Below the pieces are notes generated by a model. The model had not been told where the DNA came from and did not search any database. It saw only the letters and a program-made list of their open reading frames with translations. From the NCBI GenBank assembly GCA_030407315.1, contig JALQPE010002029.1, forward strand, positions 1 to 50,722: 50,722 nt of DNA, written 5' to 3'. The stretch comes from Asparagopsis taxiformis (Eukaryota > Rhodophyta > Florideophyceae > Bonnemaisoniales > Bonnemaisoniaceae). The position numbers and the translations under genes were made by a program. This document shows, one piece after another, positions 28,970-38,711 of this stretch (within the stretch, counting starts at the first letter, position 1; each line of letters opens with the position of its first letter).

Positions 28970-29964
28970 TTAGTGCTTCGTAGCTTTCCCGTGGAGCCTA
29001 GTGACCTCTCCGATCCTCTTTGGCATGTCTTTTACGAGCAAATCGAGAAGAAAATGCTCTATTTCAAACCATGTCTTCATCACACACTCCACCAGCTCTT
29101 CCACAGTATCAAATTGTCTACAATTGTGGTACACCCGCCTTGCCAACACTCCCCAGAGATTCTCAATAGGATTGAGATCTGGACTCTTCGCAGGCCAGTC
29201 CAGAAAATTGATGTTATTCGCTGTAAGCCACTGTTGAGTCTCACGAGAACGATGAATTGGAGCACCGTCTTGCTGTAAAATCCATTCTCCTGTGTGGCAA
29301 TCTTCGACAAACGGAATCAGATGGTCCCGTAATGTTTGTATGTGGTTTGCCGAGTTTTGTTGCGAGCTGTACACCCCCAAATTTGTCTTCCCTTGCGATG
29401 AAAAACCTCCCCAGAACATTATTGAACCTCCTCCATTTTGTCGCTTATAAAAAATGCTTGGCTCGTTCCGCAGGTCGTGCTAATAGTAGCGGAAACCATG
29501 CGGTCCATCTGAGTTGAAATTTTTCTTTTCAATAAAGACAACTCGACCCCAACATATTCTATTCCACCCAACTTTCTCCAATGCCAATTCAGCCTTATTT
29601 ACATGTGAATTGAACCCATTTGAGGAGCTCTTTGAATCCTTTGCCACACCAAATTAGGCTCAGCTAGAAGTATTTGCTTCACTCTAGAGGTCGTTATTGG
29701 TAGTGAAAGGTCTTTGTGAATCTGGTTGGTGCTTAAATCGCCTTTTCTTGCCAATCTCAGCAGAGCTCTTTTTGAGGCGCTGGAAAGTTTGGGCTTTCTC
29801 CCTGACCTCTTCACCTTTCCATACGCTTCGGGGTCTTTCAAGTAGTTCCTAATAACAGAACGACTTCTTCCCGTCCTTTTTCGTATTGCCGAAAGCGACA
29901 GGCCCTCCCCATGCAGCCCCAAAATTATACCCTTCTCCATCTCCGACAGCCTCACTCCACGAGG
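28970..29964 (-). pseudogene. Tc1/mariner transposase, DD34E type, inactivated
   Basis: It starts at the ATG of MPRGVRLSEMEKGIILG (29964), followed by a helix-turn-helix DNA-binding half (SLSAIRKRTGRSRSVIRNYL) to about 29610. There the frame shifts near the sequence encoding MGSIH. The catalytic half follows in a second frame: GGGSIMFWGG, then QQDGAPIH with the second Asp, and SPDLNPIENLWG with the final Glu 34 residues on. The block that normally carries the first catalytic Asp (F-S-D-E-K in the family) reads VVFIEKKNF, so that Asp is absent, and an in-frame TAG replaces a usual Trp codon shortly after. Three separate lesions mean no active enzyme. It would have cut and pasted the element at TA sites in the nucleus. 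Confidence 0.85.
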
Positions 29965-30174
29965 CATTGGTGACCATACATTCACTTGGATTCGTGGCAG
30001 TATCTGTTGGCAGTCCAATGCAATGCTTATTTATTCTGTTACAGCAGCAAGAGTTGCTGCCAGTACCATAATTTCGCGCGAAAACGATAATCAATGCAAA
30101 CGGTTTTATGATTACTAACCCCCTGTGGATTGTTTTTTTGAACGCTACAGCGAAACGGGGGAAACGGGCATGAC

Positions 30175-30308
30175 ACTTTGTACCCTATTCATGTCGAATC
30201 CCGTACACCGGCGCACATGCGAAAACAGAGTACCCCGAGGGTATAAAACGCACTTCGCAGTGCAGAGCTGTGCAAAAGTTGGGGGGTCTTATAATTAATG
30301 TCTGACTG
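30175..30308 (-). repeat. Right TIR of the Tc1 element
   Basis: Reverse complement of the left TIR; the outermost bases read CAGTCAGACATTAATTA on the minus strand, next to TA at 30309-30310. Confidence 0.8.
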
Positions 30309-30310
30309 TA

Positions 30311-31189
30311 TTTGGGGAAATGGATTTTCCAAGAAAAATTCTACAGGTAATTTCTACCAGAATTTGAAGTTAGGGTTAGATGGACGTCTGGAAAGTTCCA
30401 GGCGTCCTATTGGCTAAAGCCAAATGCAGCTCCCAGTAGCCGAAGATTAACTGAGGTAGAGTAGCTAGACTTGGTTAAATCTATATTTTTTCCCTCTATA
30501 CTACTCTACGACCTCTCCCTTCTCTACTGCCACGTACGACACTATTGGCGCATTGATCTCAGTCGTATACACTGCCACGACACCATTTCATCGCATCGTA
30601 CGTACTTTTCTGTTGCAACAAATAACTTGGCCACCGAGGCCGTCGACAACAGATTGGATATGCATGAAAAGAAGCTCAATTGAATGCTGACTTCGATTCT
30701 TACCTTACTAGCAGTAGTGCATGTGCTACTTTAGCAATCACCACTCGTGGCATTCCTGGCGTAGGACATCCGGAAAATTTTCTCTGCTTCCTTAAGTAGC
30801 TTATTCCTAGCACAGCATTACTCCATAATGGGCCCTTGTACTGTTTCAAACAGCTATTTGTGGCATAATTCCAGTGTTGCAACTATTGAATTCAAAAATT
30901 AGCCATTTCGCATTCCCTTTGAACGATACGTGCTTCCGATTGTACCATCAAAATATGCAACTACTTCTGGATTCAGCCCTACAAAACGAGGCACTCGAAT
31001 TACTCCGTCAAAAATGTGCCACCATTCCCAGCTGCAGCATGGAATTTTCTTCACTGTAGTTGAATTCATTGTACACTCAGCGACGTTACCGACACTTTTC
31101 AGTAATTGCAACGCTCTTCACCATGCACCATTCAGAATCAATCGCAGTACACCAACTTATGTCTCCACATCGCCCGGCATGTCTTCATG
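30311..31189. other. No gene seen
   Basis: AT-rich intergenic DNA with short frames on both strands. A small imperfect inverted repeat (GGACGTCTGG / CCAGGCGTCC) lies near 30380-30407. Confidence 0.45.
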
Positions 31190-31197
31190 TATAAAAG
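31190..31197 (+). promoter_or_regulatory. TATA box candidate
   Basis: TATAAAAG lies about 100 bp before the ATG at 31292 and is a close match to the TATA consensus. Confidence 0.4.
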
Positions 31198-31291
31198 ACT
31201 GAAGCCACGAGGAACGGCTACCACCAACACATCGTACCACTTCACCAGACGCAGCCATCTTCAAAACAGCACCAAGAAATATCAACGAAAC

Positions 31292-31735
31292 ATGAAGTTT
31301 ACACAAACAAACAACATGTGTTTCATCTCGGCTCACTATAAACCGGCTGTGGCAAACCGCCGGTCAAATATGTTGCGTGCAAGCACAAAGTGCTGCAAAA
31401 ACTTGTTTCATGTCGTATGGAAATTCATCACTCGAAGATGCATGCGGCGAGCTGCAAGAGCTTCAGCTGTTTTCCAGCACATTGATGAATTTTACGAGAG
31501 TGAAATGAAGTATGTGCGCGCGTGGACACAGCAGGAAGTGGGAATCTGTTCCGGTGGAACGACGGGTGAGCAGGTGAAGTACGTAGAAAAGAAACGAGAG
31601 ATCAGCGCGGAGAGGATGCAGATTTATACTGATATCCTGGGTTGCATGATTGGTATTCTCTTCATTTTGTTTGTGCGCATATTTGACGAGAAGGAGCGAA
31701 GGAGGTTGGAGGCTATTGGCGTCGGGGGAGAGTAG
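31292..31735 (+). CDS. Small hypothetical protein with one C-terminal membrane segment (147 aa)
   Basis: I start at the ATG in ACGAAACATGAAG, downstream of the TATA candidate. The frame is open further upstream (another ATG at 31187 overlaps the TATA box). The N-terminal half is basic and Cys-containing (KCCKNLFHVVWKFITRRCMR). A helical charged middle follows (EFYESEMKYVRAWTQQEVGI), then one hydrophobic segment, ILGCMIGILFILFVRIF (about residues 116-132), and a charged tail. This is the layout of a tail-anchored or single-pass membrane protein. No family is recognised and it could be a chance ORF. Confidence 0.4.
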   Translation: MKFTQTNNMCFISAHYKPAVANRRSNMLRASTKCCKNLFHVVWKFITRRCMRRAARASAVFQHIDEFYESEMKYVRAWTQQEVGICSGGTTGEQVKYVEKKREISAERMQIYTDILGCMIGILFILFVRIFDEKERRRLEAIGVGGE

Positions 31736-33051
31736 GAGGGGTCACATGTTGAGTTATAATTTATTGGTATGTGCCACAGTGGTGAAGTGTGTGGATCGAT
31801 AGGATACAAATGCAGGGATGCACTAGCTGTACAGTTGTCCAAGATGCGGAAAGTCGGTTTTGAGTATCTGTGATGTGAACGGTGAGTGGAGGTCACGTGA
31901 GAAGCTTTGGACATTTGGCGGTCCGCGTTGCATCGTTTGGCGACCGATGCTGGGAGATTTACATTTTCGGATACTTGCACCGAGTTGGTTGTTATGACGT
32001 AGATGAGCGAGAAGACTGATGAAACAAAGAGCAAAATTGCATCAGCTATGTGATGATGTAGCACGACTCTTGTATATCTTGGCCTTGTGCATCATGCTGA
32101 GACGGATCCACAATGAGGAAGATGAACTAGGTCTAGGTCACACTTGCGGTGACGCAGTCAACGGCTAATCGGCGCTAGCGGGTTGGACAATGGAGGTGGT
32201 TTGGGTGTCGCCCGGCACATTGGACGGGCTGCTGCAAGTATATGATATGAAAGCAGGCGGTTGGACAGATTTGCACAGCACGATTGCAGGAGTGGGCCTG
32301 GAGGCGAAGATTGACGTGAGGAGATATGGGTACGGGAGATCGGCGTGAGAGGTAAACGTCATGGAGTAGTTTGGCGGTGTAAATAGAAAATGGGAAATTA
32401 CGGTGTGGAGAGTAATTGTGACAGCTGTTAAATATGTGCCTGTGCCCCGACGGGCGGCAATTGAATCGAGCAATGATGTAATTTAGCACTAAGCTACTCT
32501 ACAATCGCATGCGAGTGTGTGGGGCGCGTCAGTCACGATCGGCAAAGCGCCGGAAAGCAGCGCGTGTTGTACTAGACGTACACTGACGCGAGTTTACACT
32601 CATGCGCTGTTGCACTAGAAACGTGTGCCAGAGTCGAAGCGTGTCGATGGATGGCGCAAGCGCGCGCTGCGGCGGGGCGCACATTGGATTCTCACGCAAT
32701 TGGCGGCGCGGCGCGGACGTGGACACCATGTACGCTCGATGGTATATATGGGTGTAGGCGGGAAATAGAGCGTGACTTTGATACCAAAAACAATGCCACT
32801 GGTGGAAGGTGACGGCCCGTTACGCGGTCGCGCAATGCCACTCGCTCAATCGGCCCGTTTCACGTCGGCTCTTGCGCTAGAAAAATGCTTTTTCTTGTTA
32901 TACATTGCCACCAATTACAGTCACTCTATTCTGTAATTGCCATAACCGACACGCCCAGCCGCCCCGTCAAATACTCGTCGCTTGCCCTCAAAGCGACCAA
33001 CGTTCTCCTGAACCGACCTTGCCTCTCGACGCGTACCAACCTTTCTCCAAA
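31736..33051. promoter_or_regulatory. Intergenic region and ammonium transporter promoter
   Basis: No convincing gene. TATATAT at 32743-32749 lies about 300 bp upstream of the transporter ATG and is the best promoter candidate; a pyrimidine-rich leader precedes the ATG. Short minus-strand frames in 32165-32490 overlap each other in different frames and look incidental. Confidence 0.4.
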
Positions 33052-34473
33052 ATGTCCAAGGCTGATATTTTCAACAGCACCTCTGGCTTTCTCCTCGACG
33101 AACCGACTGCCGATGCGATCGTCGACATCACATCTGCCCTCGATGTCTTCTTTATTCTCACTTCCGGATATCTTGTGTTCCTCATGCAGGCCGGTTTCGC
33201 CATGCTCACCGCTGGCTCCGTCCGTTCCAAGAACACCAAGAATGTCCTCTTGAAGAATGTGCTCGATGCCTGCGTTGGCGCCATTGCCTACTGGCTCTTC
33301 GGATATGCATTTGCGTACGGAACTGGCGACAGTGCTGCCCCTGGCTTCATCGCCACCGGAAACTTCGCTCTTTCCCAGGGCTTCGACGAGTTCCACTCTT
33401 TCTTCTTCCAGTGGGCATTTGCTGCCACCGCTGCCACCATTGTATCTGGTTCTGTTGCGGAGCGCACTTCCTTCTACGCCTATCTTGGCTACGCCTTCTT
33501 CTTGACTTCATTTGTCTACCCAGTCGTCTCCCACTGGGTCTGGGGTGGTGGTTTCCTCGACCGTATCTTGGGCGAGGGTGAGGGTGTCATCGATTTTGCT
33601 GGATGCACAGTCGTCCATATGGTTGGTGGATTTGCAGGCCTATGTGGTGCCGCAATTGTAGGTCCACGACTTGGTCGATTCGATTCCGAAGGTAAGGTAG
33701 TCCCCATCCCGGGTCACTCTGCTACTTTGGCCACCTTGGGTACTTTCCTCCTGTGGTTCGGATGGTATGGTTTCAACCCGGGATCTGCCCTTGGTCTCTC
33801 TGGTGGTCTTTTCAAGACTGCCGAACGCTGTGCCGTCACTACTACTCTCGCAGCTGCAACCGGTGGTGTGGTCACCCTTGTCGTTATCAAACTCCGGGAC
33901 CACATCTTCGATCTTCTCGCCTGTCTGAATGGAATTCTCGCTGGTCTCGTCGCCATTACCGCTTCTTGCGCTTTTGTCGAGACGTACGCTGCTGTCATTA
34001 TTGGCGCGATCGGAGCTCTTGTGTATATCGCTGCTGCCATGCTGCTACTCAAACTGAAAATTGACGATCCGCTTGAAGCCTTCCCCATTCACGGTGCCGC
34101 CGGAGTATGGGGTGCACTGGCCCCAGGTCTTTTCAACCGCGAAGAGTTCCAGCAGATTGCTGGCTTCGACAACCCCAATTTCGGAGGATTCTATGGGGGC
34201 GGCTTCCGTCTGCTTGGTGCAAACATCATCGGCATCCTTATCATCGGTGCGTGGACAATTGCCCTCATTGCCCCTCTATTCCTCATTATGAATTCACTCG
34301 GCATTCTTCGTATCTCTGCCGAGGAGGAGATTATTGGAAACGATGTCTCCAAGCATGGAGGCGTCGCATATCCAATTGACGCTGCGCTTGCCGCCGAGAA
34401 GGCTGCAACAGAAGAGATTGATAATCTTGGAATGGACGACTCACTCAAGGAGCCAAATGCGGGAGCTGTGTAA
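33052..34473 (+). CDS. AMT1: Ammonium transporter, AMT1-like (473 aa)
   Basis: Plasma-membrane channel-like transporter that imports ammonium. The start is the ATG in CCAAAATGTCC; the upstream open frame lacks an ATG. The full AMT fold is present in one intronless frame of normal length. It has about 11 membrane segments, the motif around FQWAFAATAATIVSGSVAER (119-138), the family signature from D181 (DFAGCTVVHMVGG), and the two pore histidines expected at H189 and H347 (FPIHGAAGVWG). The cytosolic C-terminal motif GNDVSKHGGVAYP (429-441) matches the conserved region that couples subunits and in plants is controlled by Thr phosphorylation; here Val-Ser occupies that area. No sign of decay. 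This is the clearest host gene in the window. It suggests a cell that scavenges ammonium; expression control by nitrogen is typical of the family but not shown by the sequence. Confidence 0.95.
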   Translation: MSKADIFNSTSGFLLDEPTADAIVDITSALDVFFILTSGYLVFLMQAGFAMLTAGSVRSKNTKNVLLKNVLDACVGAIAYWLFGYAFAYGTGDSAAPGFIATGNFALSQGFDEFHSFFFQWAFAATAATIVSGSVAERTSFYAYLGYAFFLTSFVYPVVSHWVWGGGFLDRILGEGEGVIDFAGCTVVHMVGGFAGLCGAAIVGPRLGRFDSEGKVVPIPGHSATLATLGTFLLWFGWYGFNPGSALGLSGGLFKTAERCAVTTTLAAATGGVVTLVVIKLRDHIFDLLACLNGILAGLVAITASCAFVETYAAVIIGAIGALVYIAAAMLLLKLKIDDPLEAFPIHGAAGVWGALAPGLFNREEFQQIAGFDNPNFGGFYGGGFRLLGANIIGILIIGAWTIALIAPLFLIMNSLGILRISAEEEIIGNDVSKHGGVAYPIDAALAAEKAATEEIDNLGMDDSLKEPNAGAV

Positions 34474-35955
34474 ACATTGGTTGCCAAGACCTTGCCTTGT
34501 GCTTTCGTCCTCTCTGATTATATCGCACGTTGAACGCTCGGTGTGTAACTATTGTCAGGCGGCTTATTTTTCGTTTAGGCTTTCAAGTTATCCTGTTATA
34601 AAGCAGCGTCTGGTCGACCGTTTTTTGAACTTGCTAGGTCTAGGGAAATGTAGTAGCGCACTGGGTGCTGTTTATCCATGTTATCGCGACGTCCTCCCAC
34701 CATCGTACGGACTCAGCAGTACATACTCCGGGAAGGCTAACTACGTCATGTGGTGGTGATGGGGAAGTACAGCAACTAGTCGACGTTTATCAGCATTGTT
34801 CCACGGTGGTCTGTGTAACCGACTATTGGTCATGGCACGAATTTTTTTTCCTGGTGTTGCGATTAGATATTGTCTTCCACCGCACGTCACGCAAGATGCG
34901 TGTGTACCCTTTCTGTACACTATTTCTTTAGCTTGATTACTTTGGAACTACACATAAAGCAGCCCGTCCGGACATATAGTTTACACCCATCAGATTTTCT
35001 CCTTTTCGACGAGGAGCCAACGAGGCAACCAGCGGTGCCGACTGGCATAGCATGGCATGGCATGTCATGTCGTGCATGCAACGTTGTGTTGCAGCCATTG
35101 AGGTCGACTGCGGAGAACCACGAATCGGTGGTGGGAGGTTCCTACCATGCGTCACAGCGATGCACAGATCGCTTCCGTCAACCGACAAGCTCTGGAAACG
35201 ATAGATACGCCCGAGTGCAAGAGATCATACAGACAGCACGCTAGGCGCCCCGCTCTAAATATAATTTAAAAATAACGAGCAAGGTCCAGCTCGAATACCT
35301 CTACACGTATACTCTCCACAATTGTTCAAGTTTGTTACACCTTCAAAGTGGCGTTTCCGAGCAACTGTCGAGGGTACTGAGTTGCATCTTGAGACATGCC
35401 TTCATCACTGCCTTATAATCATATCATTTAAACAAGCTCAGAACGGGCGAACTATCTCCCGCATTTACTAACCGTCACAAACGTTGCACCTTTCAGACGC
35501 TGCAACGCCGCTTGTGCAACGTATAGCGATTCGACCTCAACTGCGCAACTGTTGCATGTCAAAGAATATAGTTGCATGACGCAAGTTTCACTTTCTGCTC
35601 CATCCAAAAATATATTCGCCTTGCTGGGGAGCTATTTCATACTCTGTATGTTGTTTTCGCATCCTCCGCGATTTCATTATTCGCTCAATCGCGTCACGCT
35701 GGGCAGCTTGATGTGACACCCTAGTTTGTTCACCTTTTATACCATATTTAACTAGCGACATCATCATGGAATATCCAGCACATGACTTTCTCTCGTGACT
35801 CCACACTTACCGCAATGTGAATTTGCAACCAATCAAACCAACCACTCAGCAGCAAGGCCCACTACAATGCCAAACGTGCTCCTCCTGCTAGAACAAAAGT
35901 GCAAACTTCCCACCGCGCATAGGCGACAAAACCGCTGCAAAACAGGACGCATCCA
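34474..35955. other. Intergenic region with clustered GTTGCA/TGCAAC motifs
   Basis: No gene seen between the convergent transporter and DUF1995 genes. From about 35070 to 35580 the hexamer GTTGCA or its complement occurs about eight times, often as GTTGCAT/CGTTGCA. A short CATGG-type repeat is at 35045-35075. Confidence 0.5.
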
Positions 35956-36902
35956 TCATCCCTTCATGTACACCTTTAGAAACCTTGAAACCTTTTCCAA
36001 CAGCCCACTGGAACGTGTACCACCATCGTCTCCATCGTTCTGCAGTGCCTCCTCAATGTCGTCTAGACTCGGCCGTTGATCCAGCTCAGCCACTAATCTA
36101 AACCCGACCATACTCTGAGGATCATCGACCCAGACACCCCATTTGCCGGGTAGGCGCGCAGCAGTACGCCCCAATTGAACACTTTTAGATAATACACCAC
36201 CTCAAAAGCATCAATTAAACTAGTTCGCAATCTTCGCGCATTCAACGAGAGACCCGTCACACCCATATCAACCAAGTCGGGATTCACAATCAGCACCGGT
36301 AGACCAGCTGCTGAATCCACAACGGTCTGCAATTTCTCAACCTCGCTAGCGCGCGGCACAACAATCATAACCCCGGCGTCCTGGTCGCTCACGTCGCTCT
36401 GCTCCATGCCGAGCAGCTCAATGTTCTGCGGTAGTGTCTGCGACTCTTCGGGTAGCGACGCCCAATCGCGCTGCGCAAGTGCGGCTGCGCCGGAATCGGG
36501 CAGAATGATGGCGATTCTGCCGCTGTCATTCGGCGAATCGGACAGATAGGGCACAAGCATACGCGTTATCGGTAGTGAATTTTTCAACATGGTGTACGTC
36601 GCATCGCCGCCTGTCGTGTCAATTTCAACAAACATGCGCGTGATATCGTTCTGCATAGCGCGTTTTGCTGCGCTAACAGCATCTGCACATGCGGCCGAAA
36701 GTGAACCAGGGATCGCAGCGGATGCTGATTCCGGCTCCGATGGTGCGCTTGATGGCGTTTGGGCCATTTGTGTGGCGCGATATGTTCGTACGCGCGGTTT
36801 GCATGATGTTGGGGGCTGGCGGCGTATGCTATGGGATTGCAGACGGTGATGGCATCGGAGAAAAGATTGGTTGGTCACGGATATTGGCGGTGCGAATGCC
36901 AT
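35956..36902 (-). CDS. DUF1995 family protein, likely plastid-targeted, with a one-base frameshift
   Basis: The ATG at 36902 opens a frame of 269 codons ending at 36093. The homology runs on in a second frame from about 36160 to 35956 (PGKWGVWVDDPQSMVGFRLV, then AELDQRPSLDDIEEAL). In the DUF1995 family the block YPGxW...rPSxxxI/L is continuous, so one base is missing at about 36148-36152; the uninterrupted protein would be about 314 residues. The N-terminus (MAFAPPISVTNQSFLRC...) is rich in Ser, Arg and Pro with an early Phe, like red-algal or glaucophyte plastid transit peptides. The folded part starts near SAACADAVSAAKRAM. Members act in the chloroplast stroma (Arabidopsis LPA3 belongs here), but a role for this one is not established. 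The single lesion may be a sequencing error. Confidence 0.75.
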
Positions 36903-38198
36903 GGTTTGGGGAATGGATTTTGGCTCCCACGCTGGAGCTTGAAAGTCTTGACGGAGCAGTGCCGAGGGGTGCAGTGGAGCAGAATCTCGTCTTCAGTGCC
37001 ACGTGTTCGGATGGCAGATCACCTTCCGAAACGCTCACAGTGTTTTTCTTGTTTCTTCAATTTTTCGGACTGTAATTGAAAGGCCCAAGACTTGAGTCGG
37101 CAATAACTATCAGCTGTCCGCGACAATTCCGTCAAGTCACGCTCTTGAGTTCCTAGTATCAGGTCAGAGCAAGTCCACCAGCAGTGGACTTGACGTGCCA
37201 CTTATTTCAGTATACCACTGGTGGTTTCCACGAACAGTGGTTTGAAAGAGTGCTTCCTACCACTGCACATTGTACAAATTGGAACAGGACATGGGCAGAT
37301 AGTTCTATACGTTATTTAGCACAAGTTCAATGTGATCGTTTGGGTTTTTCGCATATGAAAAGTGTTTCCTTCGTTAAAGTTTTGGAAAGTATGTAAAGGA
37401 TCTGCACGTCTGGCAACTTAACAGACGCCTAACACATCATGCCGTATTGTGATACCGTTATTGTGATACTATCAATCCAGAAATAGTCACGATCTACGTT
37501 GACAACAGCTTGGAATAGATGGTATGCAGGTTTGCGTTGTACAGGTGCTTCACTTGCTGTGTTCAGGTGTGTAGGCTTCAGTTTAGCCGCTTTGGGATAC
37601 AGAAAAAGCTCCATTACCGTGTTTCTGTCTATACCAATTGAAAGTTTTTTCAGGACATCAGTATTCGTGACTTCAAAATATAGATCTGATGGATATTTTG
37701 ATTTGCGATCCTGGTAACTGATGTTTCTTCGTTTGGAATTTGAGGAGTGGGAGTGAAGAATGCTCCGCGTTGGTCGTCCACACAAACCATGGGTGCGATT
37801 CGAGCACCGGTATGGGCAGCAAATACACTGTGTTTTTAGAATCCGTTTTACTGTCCTGTAGCCGTCAAAAGGAATACTAGGCAGTGAAATGGTTTTTTTT
37901 TCCTAATTCTAATACGTAGCGAACAAGCTTTAAACCCTGAGCACAACTGGTGAAAATGGAAAATAGCTGAGTAAGTGTTTGCTAATGAGTAATGCCTCAT
38001 AGCCGATTTCGTCTGCGTCCTCTGTTGACCGTACTTTCCGTACTCAAATTCCATGATCCGATTCGAACCGTTGCCGAAATCAAATCTTTTCGGCTCATTG
38101 TCTTGTGACAATATTAACCGCTTGTTGTAATATATGGCCAATAACATTCACAGACTAGAATAAGTGTCAGCAGATCAGTCAACTGGTTTTTTTCCTTT
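36903..38198. other. No gene seen
   Basis: Short frames on both strands without start codons or family features. A perfect 9-bp hairpin (CAAGTCCAC / GTGGACTTG) lies at about 37170-37192. The right end is the insertion site of E2. Confidence 0.45.
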
Positions 38199-38610
38199 TG
38201 TAGACATTTGCAGCTGAAATTACAAGCTGATGAAAATATCAGATGTGAAATTATTTCAACTTCAAGCTACTATGTAACGTACATATGCGTAGTAACATTC
38301 ACTAGCAGTGAATGAGTGGTTCACAACCATTTAGATGAATAACATAGAGTAGCATTTAAGATAGATCTCTCCTGAAGAATCAGAAAGAGAGAGCAGAGGA
38401 ACAACATCGACTGATCATAATCATCGATACGCATCGATCTATCGAAGCGGGCGCGTGATAAGCGTCAACCCAAGAACAGTGGAACAGCCCATAGGCTTGT
38501 CTACAAAATAAACTCTGGTTCTAACCAGCGCGGATCCTAATCTGCATCGTGAGAACTTGCACCAGTCTCCGGCTTTCATTTCCCGAGTCTTTTACCAAAG
38601 TTCTGCTACA
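38199..38610 (+). repeat. 5' LTR of E2
   Basis: Identical to 43427-43838 by eye. It contains an 8-bp hairpin CATTCACT/AGTGAATG near 38308 and an AATAAA-like ACAAAATAAACTC near 38505. Confidence 0.92.
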
Positions 38611-38711
38611 GATATATATCTGAACGCACATTTGCTTCTGAAGCAACTGTTAGAAACCACGGCCGTGAGAAGATTTGTTGGAAGATTGAAAGCGATCAAG
38701 TGTGAGCCATC
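38611..38711 (+). promoter_or_regulatory. E2 leader without a standard TGG primer-binding site
   Basis: The bases after the 5' LTR are GATATATATCTGAACGCAC; no TGG occurs where a tRNA 3' end would pair. The 12-bp palindrome AGATATATATCT straddles the LTR edge. Self-priming (as in Tf1) or an internal tRNA primer would be alternatives. Confidence 0.4.

Larger units (their letters stand above)
28721..30308 (-). mobile_element. Tc1/mariner element, complete ends, inactive transposase
   Basis: Inverted repeats of roughly 120-130 bp (28721-28850 and 30175-30308) match imperfectly. Both ends have CAG next to TA dinucleotides (28719-28720 and 30309-30310), the hallmark duplication of this superfamily. 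Total length of about 1.59 kb is typical. Shared TIR landmarks include ACTTTTGCACAGCTCTGCAC and TTTTCGCATGTGCGCCGGTG; the right copy has an extra CCTCGGGGTA segment. Confidence 0.88.

Noticed and set aside
32165..32489. Two overlapping ~100-codon minus-strand ORFs upstream of the transporter
   Set aside because: They overlap in different frames, and no motif supports either.
37429..37785. 118-codon minus-strand ORF
   Set aside because: It needs a TTG start and has no domain, promoter or conserved feature.
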